This document shows positions 44,079-53,023 of a stretch of 54,887 nt of DNA, one piece after another. The notes beneath the pieces are model-generated. The model worked only from the letters and a program-made list of their open reading frames with translations. It was not told the origin of the DNA and searched no databases. The position numbers were made by a program, and so were the translations under genes. Origin of the DNA: Bacteroidales bacterium (GTDB lineage Bacteria > Bacteroidota > Bacteroidia > Bacteroidales > UBA12077); NCBI GenBank assembly GCA_003446015.1, contig DMBU01000191.1, forward strand, positions 1 through 54,887, read 5' to 3'. The number at the start of each line of letters is the position of its first letter. Within the stretch, counting starts at the first letter, position 1.

Positions 44079-47000
44079 TTATTTTTTAAACTTAATCTTT
44101 TCAGGAAGATCAAGAAGTTTTTTAAGTAACTCGTAATACAAGGTTATATACATAAATAAAGTCATAACCCAAACAAATATTAAATTAAACCAGTAAGTAT
44201 CATGGTACTTGCCAGCAAAATATTTTCTGGGTGCGTAAAAATGAGATCTGAAATTGAAAAATCCTTCAACATCAGGATCCCTGTAAATAGGGTCGACTTG
44301 CTGGATTAGCTCGTCTTTGTACTGAATAATCTTATTTTTTTCAAATACTTTTTTAACCTGATCTTCTACACTTTCATTGTGAAATGTATTGCGTTTCATT
44401 CTATAAAGCTCAGGATTTGTCTTCAACAAATAACGAATTATATTTTCTTTTTCGTTATTTGATTTCTGAAACATTAATCCATAATAAGTATAAAGCTTTT
44501 CAATAAAATCGCTTGTATTGTCAAGAACAATTTCGTTAAACTGTGAAGTGTCTAGTTGATGCCCAATTAATAAAGGAATTCCGGTTCTTATTTCTTCTTT
44601 AGGAAGTTCTGTTTTTAATAATCTTAAATTAGCAGCTATTTGCTCTTTTACTTCTTTATCATCATTAAATTTATACCAGTTATCTTCGATGTAGGTTAAT
44701 CGTTTTTCGAGTTCGGGAATGTAATATACCTGTTTAAAATCAGCTGTACTTTCACGTTTTTCAATTTCATAAAAGTTTTTCTCAAATTCATTATTTTTAA
44801 ACTGGTTAACCATTAATGCTTCAAAGGACCATTTTGTAGGCATAAATTCTGCAATAAACGGTACTTTTTTAACACTCCCAACAGCTCTGTTCATTTTATC
44901 AAATGGAAACATGGCGCCACTTAATATCATCATTGGAATCATTACTAATGGGATTAAGATATAAATGGTAACGGCCGAGTTAAATGATGCCGACACATTA
45001 AGTCCGAGCATGTTGGCAAAAGCAGCGGTTGTAAATAAAGCAAACCAGTATTCAAATGTCATTGATCGTATTCCAAGTATATTATTGGCAATGATGACAA
45101 ATAAAATAGATTGAATTGCTGAGATCGAGAATAAGATGAATATTTTAGAGATCAGGTAGCTCGATCTGCTTAAGTTAAGGAATGCTTCCCGCTTTAGTAT
45201 TTTACGATCGCGGAATATTTCTTCGGCACTAACAGTTAAACCTAAAAACAGGGCAACGATTAATCCCATAAAAATATAAATGTTTATATTTTCATTTTCT
45301 CTGAAAATATAAACTTTTGAATTTGGGTCAGCAATATATCTTATAATATATGATAGTATAAAACCTAAAACCGGAGCCTCAAGTAAATTAAGTGCTATAT
45401 ATTGGGTATTACTGATTTTCGAAAGAAAATCCCGTATAGTATAAATTTTCAATTGTATAATCCAGGACGGGATATTTAGCGTGGAAGGAGGGGCATCGGT
45501 AACTTCATCAACTTCTTCGATTTTAATATTTTCATTAAAATTATCTTCCCATTTCTGTGGAGAAATTTTCCTTTTTGGTGTATATTTCCCGTATTCGTCA
45601 ACTACTTTAGCTTCAATAATGTTAAAAATAAGTTCAGGATTAACATTACCACAAGTGGGGCATTCTCCAACATCACTGTTTATTTGTGCATCAAGCCTTT
45701 TAAAGTACATTACACCTTCAACCGGATTGCCATAATAAATCATGTAACCACCGGTATCGAGAATGATCATATTATCAAACATTTTGTAAATGTCTGATGA
45801 TGGTTGATGAATAACTACAAAAATTAACTTTCCTTTAAGAGCTAATTCCCGGAGTAAATCCATAACATTTTCAGAGTCTCTTGAAGAAAGTCCTGAAGTC
45901 GGCTCATCAACTAATAAAATAGAAGGTTCACGAATAAGTTCTAGGGCAATATTTAATCTTTTACGCTGACCTCCACTAATCATTTTGTTAAGTGGAGAAC
46001 CAACCTTAAGATCTTTTCGATCAAATAATCCTAAATTTGTTAAGGTTTTATCAACTAACTCAACGATTTCTTCTTCAGTTTTATCGTTGAAACACAACTT
46101 TGCATTATAGTAAAGATTTTGAAAAACGGTTAATTCTTCAATTAACAAATCATCTTGGGGAATATAACCAATAACACCTTCGAGTTTTTCTTTTTCTTTA
46201 TGAAGATTTATTCCGTTAATAAGAATTTCACCGGTAGAAGGTTCACTTAAACCGGTCAGTACACTTAATAATGTTGTTTTTCCGGCTCCACTGGCACCCA
46301 TTAGTCCAATTAATTTTCCTTGATCTTCGGAAAAATTAATGTTTCTTAAACCGACACCTCCATTTGGAAAAACAAAATTAATATTTCTTGCAATGTAAGA
46401 TATCCGTGTTGTAGTGCTATCGGCAAGGTAATGGGCAACAATGTCACTGTAATAAATTGGTTTACCTTTTGGCAGTTTAATTGTGCCTCCACTTGCAAAA
46501 GAATAGATCCTATTATTATTTACCGGTAAGCCATTTAAAAAAATATCTTCATTACCTGTATAACGCATAAAATAAAGATCAACGCTTTTAACCTGAAGGA
46601 TAAAGATATTGCCATTTAAGGCTTCTACTTTAACGTGTTTAGCTTCTTTACATTGATTTTCTTTATCGTTAATGATGAGATTTCCAGGCTGATCAATCTC
46701 AGAAATTTCATTATGAATAACGAAAGTTTCGATTCCCCGAAACTCGTCCCTTGTTAGTTTAAATACTTCAGAAACCGTATGAATAATAGCCATTCGCTGT
46801 TCTGAAAACTTACGGTCGGCATTTACCAACTCAAAAAGTCTTACAAGAACAATTATCTTTTGTTTTTGTGTAAGTGTTTTATTAATCTTTTTACAGATTC
46901 CTAAGATTCTTACAGAGTCTTTAACTGATGTTAATTTTACTTCTTCATTTTTTTCTGTTTTTTCGTCTGTGATATCAGCTTTTTCGTCGAAAAGAGCCAT

Positions 47001-47141
47001 ATATTCAGGAACAGCTTCATCATTTAATTGTTGAGTTAAGAAGTTTTTTACAAATTCCCTTTCGCTGGACTCTACTCCTTCATCCTGTTTTGCTATAATA
47101 GCAAATAACTGCATTAGGGCTTTTAAAATCTCTTCACTCAT
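44079..47141 (-). CDS. TerB-like/ABC ATPase/ABC-2 permease fusion protein
   Basis: A 1020-residue protein. Residues 1-145 are helical and resemble a TerB domain (LFAIIAKQDEGVESSEREFV, LFELVNADRKFSEQRMAII). Residues 155-235 are beta-rich and recall an FHA domain (IFLNGLPVNNNRIYSF) but lack its Arg/Ser/His marks. An ABC ATPase follows with Walker A GASGAGKTT (282-290), signature MISGGQRKRLNIAL and Walker B ILLVDEPTSG. The rest is an ABCG-type permease with six or so membrane segments and a long soluble insert. It may export something under control of the SiaB/SiaC pair encoded upstream. Confidence 0.8.
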   Translation of the reverse strand: MSEEILKALMQLFAIIAKQDEGVESSEREFVKNFLTQQLNDEAVPEYMALFDEKADITDEKTEKNEEVKLTSVKDSVRILGICKKINKTLTQKQKIIVLVRLFELVNADRKFSEQRMAIIHTVSEVFKLTRDEFRGIETFVIHNEISEIDQPGNLIINDKENQCKEAKHVKVEALNGNIFILQVKSVDLYFMRYTGNEDIFLNGLPVNNNRIYSFASGGTIKLPKGKPIYYSDIVAHYLADSTTTRISYIARNINFVFPNGGVGLRNINFSEDQGKLIGLMGASGAGKTTLLSVLTGLSEPSTGEILINGINLHKEKEKLEGVIGYIPQDDLLIEELTVFQNLYYNAKLCFNDKTEEEIVELVDKTLTNLGLFDRKDLKVGSPLNKMISGGQRKRLNIALELIREPSILLVDEPTSGLSSRDSENVMDLLRELALKGKLIFVVIHQPSSDIYKMFDNMIILDTGGYMIYYGNPVEGVMYFKRLDAQINSDVGECPTCGNVNPELIFNIIEAKVVDEYGKYTPKRKISPQKWEDNFNENIKIEEVDEVTDAPPSTLNIPSWIIQLKIYTIRDFLSKISNTQYIALNLLEAPVLGFILSYIIRYIADPNSKVYIFRENENINIYIFMGLIVALFLGLTVSAEEIFRDRKILKREAFLNLSRSSYLISKIFILFSISAIQSILFVIIANNILGIRSMTFEYWFALFTTAAFANMLGLNVSASFNSAVTIYILIPLVMIPMMILSGAMFPFDKMNRAVGSVKKVPFIAEFMPTKWSFEALMVNQFKNNEFEKNFYEIEKRESTADFKQVYYIPELEKRLTYIEDNWYKFNDDKEVKEQIAANLRLLKTELPKEEIRTGIPLLIGHQLDTSQFNEIVLDNTSDFIEKLYTYYGLMFQKSNNEKENIIRYLLKTNPELYRMKRNTFHNESVEDQVKKVFEKNKIIQYKDELIQQVDPIYRDPDVEGFFNFRSHFYAPRKYFAGKYHDTYWFNLIFVWVMTLFMYITLYYELLKKLLDLPEKIKFKK

Positions 47142-47191
47142 AATTTAAAATTAAATAATGACAACAGAAAAATTTGAAAATAAGCACCAAA

Positions 47192-47572
47192 TTATAAGGT
47201 ATAGCTTACTTGTTCAAATGGTACATCAACAATATCTGCATATTCTTCACCAGCTTCTTCCATATCTTCATCGTCTTCGGGGAAGAACCATTTAATTAAA
47301 ACGCTTTTACCGTTCTCATGCATTTCTTCAAGTTTCATTAAAATATCTAAAATTAATTTTGAAGATGCCGTATTGAAGTAAACCAGTTTAAATGAAAAGA
47401 CTGTTTGGTCATTTGCTTCTTCCTGGTAATCATCAAGCCAGTTTAATACAGGTTCGTAAAACGTTGTAACGTCTTCAGGAAGAGATCTTCCCGAAATTTC
47501 AAAAATTCCACTGTCCTTATCAAGAATTATGGTTGGAGTATCGTCAGTACCTTTGATCTTTATTACTTCCAT
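47192..47572 (-). CDS. SiaC family regulatory phosphoprotein (DUF1987)
   Basis: A 126-residue protein of the SiaC family. The phosphorylated Thr of Pseudomonas aeruginosa SiaC corresponds here to Thr68 in KLVYFNTASSKLILDIL, at the same position number. The SiaB kinase phosphorylates it and a PP2C phosphatase (SiaA) reverses this; the unmodified form then binds an output protein. In Pseudomonas that is the diguanylate cyclase SiaD, which is not present here. An acidic stretch (FFPEDDEDMEEAGEEYAD) lies near the C-terminus. The gene is next to siaB-like (11 bases). Confidence 0.85.
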   Translation of the reverse strand: MEVIKIKGTDDTPTIILDKDSGIFEISGRSLPEDVTTFYEPVLNWLDDYQEEANDQTVFSFKLVYFNTASSKLILDILMKLEEMHENGKSVLIKWFFPEDDEDMEEAGEEYADIVDVPFEQVSYTL

Positions 47573-47583
47573 GATATATTTTT

Positions 47584-48159
47584 TTATAAGTTTCTAGAAA
47601 CTGAAGATGTTAAAAGAAAAAATGAACTACTTTCATCAATTGGTAAAAAGTGAAATTCAAGTTTATTTCCTGTTTTTCGGGCAATATCAATAAACCCAAG
47701 TCCAGCTCCACCTTTTTCAGAAAGTCTTCCTTCCTTCATTTGGCTTTTATAAAGAGTTTTAAGACCTTCACGGTCTAAACTGTTGATATGGTTGAGCATT
47801 TCAGTAAGTTCAACGATTTTATCGTTTTCGATAACATTACCTGTTGTAACATGGTAATCGTTTTTCCCTTTACTTACCATAAATATGCCTCTGCCTGCAA
47901 AAAGGAAATCATCTGATCCGAAAGAATCAGCGTGTTTACTTATATTTTGCAAACATTCAACCATAACATGGAATACCTTCTTTTGTACTGCGTTCGCTTC
48001 TGACTCCTTAGCCATATTCGATTCTGTTAAAGAAGTAAATGCTTTGGTAATTTGGTGAGTAATTTCACCTTCATATACCAAAGTAATTTCGTGAGCCTTC
48101 ATAGACCGATAAAAATCATAAACAAATTCCAGAAAGCCTTTTACATTACTTTTATCCAT
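47584..48159 (-). CDS. SiaB family protein kinase
   Basis: A 191-residue protein with a GHKL-type ATP fold: N-box VMVECLQNISKHAD (Glu68, Asn72) and G-box GGAGLGFIDIARKTG. It belongs to the SiaB/DUF6272 kinases related to anti-sigma factor kinases of the SpoIIAB/RsbW type. Its target should be Thr68 of the SiaC-like protein coded just downstream. It lies between the PP2C gene (38 bases) and siaC-like, the same order as siaABC of Pseudomonas. Confidence 0.85.
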   Translation of the reverse strand: MDKSNVKGFLEFVYDFYRSMKAHEITLVYEGEITHQITKAFTSLTESNMAKESEANAVQKKVFHVMVECLQNISKHADSFGSDDFLFAGRGIFMVSKGKNDYHVTTGNVIENDKIVELTEMLNHINSLDREGLKTLYKSQMKEGRLSEKGGAGLGFIDIARKTGNKLEFHFLPIDESSSFFLLTSSVSRNL

Positions 48160-48197
48160 AGGTTGTAAAATTAATATTTATTAAAAATAATAAAAAA

Positions 48198-50807
48198 TTA
48201 AAATTCGATTCCAATTAATAACACATCATCTATCTGTTTGGTTTTCCCTTTCCAGTTTTTAAAATCGGTTGAAAACAAATTTAAATACTGTTGCATAGTT
48301 AGATCCTGGTTTTCAACAATATGATTTCTGATGCGTTGAGGAGAATATTTTCTGCCTTCGGGGCCTCCTGTTTGATCGGGCATCCCGTCGGAGAAAATAA
48401 ATATTTTATCTCCTTTGATTATTTCAATTGAATGATTTATAAAATCTTTTTCAGCTTTATTTCGATGCGGAATACCTCCAATTGCTTTTCGGTTTCCTTT
48501 ATATTCGATTAACTCGCCATTACGCAATAAATACAAAGGACGATGTGCTCCGGCATATTGCAATTCTTTCTTTTTTAGATTAATCCTGCAAAATGCAATA
48601 TCCATTCCATCCCGAGCATCGGCATCAATTCTATCTTGTTTTAATGTGCTTCTAACACCAAAGTGCAGCTTATCTAAGATCTGACCAGCTGTATATTTTA
48701 CATCATGGTCGACAATGTTGTTTAACTGGAAATATCCAATAAACGATAAAAGAGCTCCGGGAACACCATGCCCTGTACAATCTACGGCAGAAATATATAA
48801 AATGTCATCCTTTTTAAAGAACCATGGAAAATCTCCGCTAACAACATCGCGAGGAAGATAAAAAATAAATGATTTTGGTAAATACTCCTGAATAATTGAT
48901 GTATTCGGAAGGATAGATGATTGAATTCGCTGAGCATAATTAATACTCTCGCTAATCTTTTTGTTTTTGTCTTTTATCTCAAGTTCTATCTGTTTAGCTT
49001 CAGTTATATCATGACCAACAAATAGGATGGTTTCAAGTTCATTCTCATTAAATTCAGGAATAACATTATAGTTCATTATCCTTTCACCAAGATTTGCTGT
49101 TGGCATGGTTAATTCGAGGGTCAATTTTTGGTTTGTTCTTCGAACTTGTTTAATTGAATCTTTAAAGAAATCAACCAATGTTGGTTCCATATTCAATTCT
49201 TCAATTCTACCATTTATAATATCTTTTGATTTAACGCCTATGTAGTCATCAACCATCGGATTTGCATAAAAGAACTGACCCTTAGTATTCATACGCAGAA
49301 TTAAATCGGGGCTGTTTTCGGAAAGAGACTGCATTTTACTTTTCATTCGCTCTTCCTTCTCAGCCCTTTTCCTTTCTGTTATATCCTGCGAGTTTAATAT
49401 GATTCCATTTATTGCCGGATCATTGAGCAAGTTTCTTCCTGTTGTTTCAATATGGATTTTTTTCCCGTCTTTTTTAATGTATGTATATTGAATTGCTCTT
49501 GGAGTATGCGGATCTTCGAGCAATTGTTCAAACATTTCTTTCATGGCAGCTTCACCTTTTGCAGTTAATCTGTCCATGTCTTTCCCACTCATCATTTCCT
49601 CAGGAGTATAACCAAGAATCTTTGTTACTGAAGGACTTTGATATTTTAATTTTATTTCACTGTTATAAATTGAGATAACCTCCGATGCATTTTCAAGTAA
49701 AGAATGAAGTCTTTTTTGTGCATTTTCAACCTCTTTGATTTGCGTTTCGAGATTTCTATTCGAGATTTCAAGTTCTTCCTGGGTGGCGCGCATTTCTTCT
49801 GCATTCTGACGAAGTTGTTCTTCATTGGCCTTAAGTTCAACGGTCATTTGTTGAGATTCAAGAAGAAGTTTCTCCGTTTTCTGATTCATTCTTAAATTAT
49901 AGAGAGTACGCGCAATGATCTCTCCAAGCTCTTTTAAGAATTTGATTGTTAAATCTTGAAATTTATCATCCAGTGAAGCAAATTCAATTACTCCTTGTAG
50001 TTTTTCTTCGGTAATTAAAGGGACGATTAAAATACTTGATGGTTTTTTATTTCCCAGAATACCAGACGTAATTGTTGCGTAATCTTCAGGGATTTCAGTG
50101 CGATAAACAATATCTTGTTCGTAAGCACATTGACCAATTAATCCTTCACCAATTTTAAATTCCTGGTTAACAAATCTTTTTCTGTTGTAAGCATAAGTCG
50201 CATAATTTTTAATTTTGCGATCTTCTTCTTCGTAGATATAAAATGATCCTTGAATTACCTTAATATATTTTATTAATTCAACAATAACTTCATATGCTAA
50301 TGCTTCAATATTATTGTGCATCCGAAGAATTCTTGAGATTAAATCTTTTCCTTCGGATATCCAGTTTTGTTCTTTTTCTTTTTTGTTATTCGCAAGCAGA
50401 TTATCGCGCATTACAATTAATGATCGGCCAATAATGTCATCTTCATCGACAGAGTCATCGCGATCATCATAAATACCTTCGCCAATTCTTTTAGCAAATC
50501 TTGCGTTTCTGTTTATATCCTGATCGCGCTGTTCAATTATTTTTTCAAATGCAGCCTTATCTCTTTCTCGTTTCTTAATGGAGAAGTAAATAACAATACC
50601 AACGATAATAGGTATTAAGTCGATTAACCAATGAATTGGATTATTCCTGTGAATATCTGCTATAGTTTGGAAAGAGACGCTTAAATTATGGTTTAAAATA
50701 TCTATAATCCACGAAATGAATAAAAATAAAAGGGATGTTCCTACACCAATAATGATATCGTTATAGGAAATTATGTTAAAAATATTTTTCTGTTTATTAA
50801 CAGTCAT
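48198..50807 (-). CDS. SiaA-like PP2C phosphatase with GAF and two PAS domains
   Basis: An 869-residue sensor. Two membrane segments (about residues 15-35 and 60-78) are followed by a linker, a GAF domain (about 150-310), a coiled coil (315-365), PAS domains at about 365-480 and 490-610, and a SpoIIE/PP2C phosphatase (about 625-869). Phosphatase motifs are VVSGDFPWFF, SAVDCTGHGVPGALLSF and FIFSDGMPDQTGG, with the metal-binding Asp residues kept. It is expected to dephosphorylate the SiaC-like protein. Inputs to GAF and PAS are unknown. Confidence 0.88.
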   Translation of the reverse strand: MTVNKQKNIFNIISYNDIIIGVGTSLLFLFISWIIDILNHNLSVSFQTIADIHRNNPIHWLIDLIPIIVGIVIYFSIKKRERDKAAFEKIIEQRDQDINRNARFAKRIGEGIYDDRDDSVDEDDIIGRSLIVMRDNLLANNKKEKEQNWISEGKDLISRILRMHNNIEALAYEVIVELIKYIKVIQGSFYIYEEEDRKIKNYATYAYNRKRFVNQEFKIGEGLIGQCAYEQDIVYRTEIPEDYATITSGILGNKKPSSILIVPLITEEKLQGVIEFASLDDKFQDLTIKFLKELGEIIARTLYNLRMNQKTEKLLLESQQMTVELKANEEQLRQNAEEMRATQEELEISNRNLETQIKEVENAQKRLHSLLENASEVISIYNSEIKLKYQSPSVTKILGYTPEEMMSGKDMDRLTAKGEAAMKEMFEQLLEDPHTPRAIQYTYIKKDGKKIHIETTGRNLLNDPAINGIILNSQDITERKRAEKEERMKSKMQSLSENSPDLILRMNTKGQFFYANPMVDDYIGVKSKDIINGRIEELNMEPTLVDFFKDSIKQVRRTNQKLTLELTMPTANLGERIMNYNVIPEFNENELETILFVGHDITEAKQIELEIKDKNKKISESINYAQRIQSSILPNTSIIQEYLPKSFIFYLPRDVVSGDFPWFFKKDDILYISAVDCTGHGVPGALLSFIGYFQLNNIVDHDVKYTAGQILDKLHFGVRSTLKQDRIDADARDGMDIAFCRINLKKKELQYAGAHRPLYLLRNGELIEYKGNRKAIGGIPHRNKAEKDFINHSIEIIKGDKIFIFSDGMPDQTGGPEGRKYSPQRIRNHIVENQDLTMQQYLNLFSTDFKNWKGKTKQIDDVLLIGIEF

Positions 50808-50823
50808 ATATTTGGATAATAAT

Positions 50824-51597
50824 TTAATATTTCAATAAAGCTTTACCTATTTGTTCTGACATTCCTTCAAACAAATCACTAAAGTTTTGTTTGAATTTTT
50901 TAAATGATGCCAGTTCAATGATGGCAACAGTTTGTTCTTCCAGAACAATAGGTATAATAATTAATTGATTTGGAGAGCTACTTCCAAGGCCTGATAATAT
51001 GGTAACATAATTATCGGGAATTTCTTTTAAATTTAATGTTGTTTTGTTTTTTGCCACCTGGCCCGATAAAGTTTCTCCCAAATTAAAGCTTTTTGGTTCT
51101 TCATCACCAAAGTATGCATATTTTCCAATAATATTAAAGGTGTCAGATTCTTTTTCTTTTACAAAAAACAAGCCCTGCACAATATCAAATTCTTTAGCTA
51201 AATTCGACAATAATTTTTCGGTATACTTTACCAACGTAAGTTTTGTATCTTCTTTTGGGATGATCTTTTTTATGTAACTTTCTACATCTAATAATTCTTC
51301 ATCAGTCTGATTATCTTCAACTTTCTTTTGTTTTGAATGTTGCTCATTTATTATAATCCCCTTGTTTGAATATTTTTCTTCTGAATGGCTCTTGTTTGTA
51401 GCTATTATCGTAAGCACAAAAAGGAAAACAGCTATAATAACAGCAAAAATTAAGAATATATATATCATCTTTTGATTTGCAGAAGGATTGAATTCCAGAA
51501 TTAAATTTCTAATCTTTCCGAAAAGCATAAAAAATATTATAAATTCAGCGATGAGGGCTGAAAAGGCTAATATTTTATATATTCTATTCGTATTCAT
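50824..51597 (-). CDS. Membrane-anchored GAF domain protein
   Basis: A 257-residue protein with two N-terminal membrane segments (ILAFSALIAEFIIFFMLF and MIYIFLIFAVIIAVFLFVLTIIA) and one GAF domain (about residues 120-257). The GAF domain is closely similar to that of the phosphatase next to it: compare LSGQVAKNKTTLNLKEIPDNY with LIGQCAYEQDIVYRTEIPEDY. They probably arose by duplication. No output domain is present, so it may work by pairing with another protein of the locus. Confidence 0.75.
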   Translation of the reverse strand: MNTNRIYKILAFSALIAEFIIFFMLFGKIRNLILEFNPSANQKMIYIFLIFAVIIAVFLFVLTIIATNKSHSEEKYSNKGIIINEQHSKQKKVEDNQTDEELLDVESYIKKIIPKEDTKLTLVKYTEKLLSNLAKEFDIVQGLFFVKEKESDTFNIIGKYAYFGDEEPKSFNLGETLSGQVAKNKTTLNLKEIPDNYVTILSGLGSSSPNQLIIIPIVLEEQTVAIIELASFKKFKQNFSDLFEGMSEQIGKALLKY

Positions 51598-51607
51598 TAA
51601 TATATTA

Positions 51608-52165
51608 TCATTTTAAATTTAATAAAAATTTGATAATCTGTTCTGTTGTAAATATATGATCAACAGTTGTTAGTTTTAAGGATGCTTCGGTCATTGTTTT
51701 AACCTGACATTCGTTAGGATCCTGAACAATTGCCAAACCTCCAGCTTGTTTTAATTTTTTTAACCCGTATGCACCATCTCTGTTTGCTCCTGATAATATG
51801 ATTCCAATTAATTTATCACGATAAGCCTGAGCAGCTGTTTCAAATGTTAAATCAATGGATGGTCGTGAATGATTAACAGGCTCTTCGGTTGATAATGCGA
51901 TTCTTTTGTTTAATTCAATGTACATGTGATAATTTGCAGGAGCCAAATATCCTTTTCCGGGCTTAATAGTTTCTTTATCAAAAGGTTCAACGATAGGAAT
52001 TGTGGATTTAATAGACAAAGCTTCAACAAAACCTGAACGTACATGCTTTAATCTGTGCAAGCACAACAATACAGGTAATGGGAAATTCTTAGGTAGTGAA
52101 CTTAAAATTCTGGTGATTACCTGAAAACTTCCTGCTGATCCTCCAATTACTAATGCTTTATACAT
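51608..52165 (-). CDS. Stand-alone CheB-type methylesterase domain
   Basis: A 185-residue protein with only the catalytic domain of CheB. The active-site residues are Ser10 (VIGGSAGSFQVI), His37 (LLCLHRLKHVRSGF) and Asp130 (LSGANRDGAYGL). The receiver domain that controls normal CheB is missing. CheB removes methyl groups from receptor glutamates. There is no chemotaxis receptor or CheA in the window, so the target may be another signalling protein. It lies 5 bases after the degenerate CheR gene. Confidence 0.85.
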   Translation of the reverse strand: MYKALVIGGSAGSFQVITRILSSLPKNFPLPVLLCLHRLKHVRSGFVEALSIKSTIPIVEPFDKETIKPGKGYLAPANYHMYIELNKRIALSTEEPVNHSRPSIDLTFETAAQAYRDKLIGIILSGANRDGAYGLKKLKQAGGLAIVQDPNECQVKTMTEASLKLTTVDHIFTTEQIIKFLLNLK

Positions 52166-52170
52166 TTATT

Positions 52171-53001
52171 TTATACTAATTTCTTTTTATAAATACCTTC
52201 ATCTGCATTGATTAAAGTAAAATCCTTGTCAGAATTCCAGTAATCAATTTTTTCGTTATTCCCAATAATAAAGTGTCCTCCGGGAACTAAGCTGTTATAA
52301 ATTATTTTAGTAAATCGTTCTTGTAAAATCTGATTATAATAAATCATTTGATTTCGGAACAATACTAACTTAACTCCTTTAGGATAATCATCAAATATAA
52401 TATTTTGTTTTATAAATTTGGTATTCTCGATTAAAGAAGTGTCCCAATAGGCTTTATCTTCCTCATGTGAATAAAAATCAGAGAGATCTCCCTCGTTATA
52501 TATTCTTGTGAAATTGGCTTCGTTAACCTCGTCTTTTTTCGGATCGAACAAGCCTTTGGTTGTTTTTTCGATATTTAGTTCACTAATGCTTGAAGCAATA
52601 AACTGAACATCTTTCAGCAAATTTAACTTTTTAAGTACTATAGCTGTCGAAAAAAGTTCTTCACCGGAAGAAACTTCAGGAAACCAGATTTTAAAATTTC
52701 CATTACCGGGAACAATCTGAGGAAAGAATTCTTCTTTTAAAACTCTCCAAAGTGAAGGATCACGAAACATCTCTGTATTTTCAACACATATTTCTTGTAA
52801 GAATTGCTCAAAAAGACCTTTGTCTGTTTCTATTTTTCGAATAAAACCATCAGCATCTTTTAAATTATTATTTATAATGATTTTTTCTACCCTTCGTTTA
52901 AAAAACGTTAGCGCATAATTTTTGAAATCATAATCATAAACATCTTGTAATGTTTTAATTATGTTTCTTGTATCTACTATGCCTAGTTCATATCTGTTCA
53001 T
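52171..53001 (-). CDS. CheR-like methyltransferase, degenerate copy
   Basis: A 276-residue protein with CheR layout (helical N-domain; NTEMFRDPSLW; a Rossmann domain). The S-adenosylmethionine loop reads WFPEVSSGEELFS, where the normal form is WxAGCSTGEE, and the RN motif region reads LVLFRNQMIYYN. These changes suggest reduced or lost methyl transfer and perhaps a regulatory or scaffold role. It lies 22 bases after the second, intact-looking CheR gene and is its paralogue. Confidence 0.75.
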   Translation of the reverse strand: MNRYELGIVDTRNIIKTLQDVYDYDFKNYALTFFKRRVEKIIINNNLKDADGFIRKIETDKGLFEQFLQEICVENTEMFRDPSLWRVLKEEFFPQIVPGNGNFKIWFPEVSSGEELFSTAIVLKKLNLLKDVQFIASSISELNIEKTTKGLFDPKKDEVNEANFTRIYNEGDLSDFYSHEEDKAYWDTSLIENTKFIKQNIIFDDYPKGVKLVLFRNQMIYYNQILQERFTKIIYNSLVPGGHFIIGNNEKIDYWNSDKDFTLINADEGIYKKKLV

Positions 53002-53023
53002 TACATAATACCTTTAGCATCGT

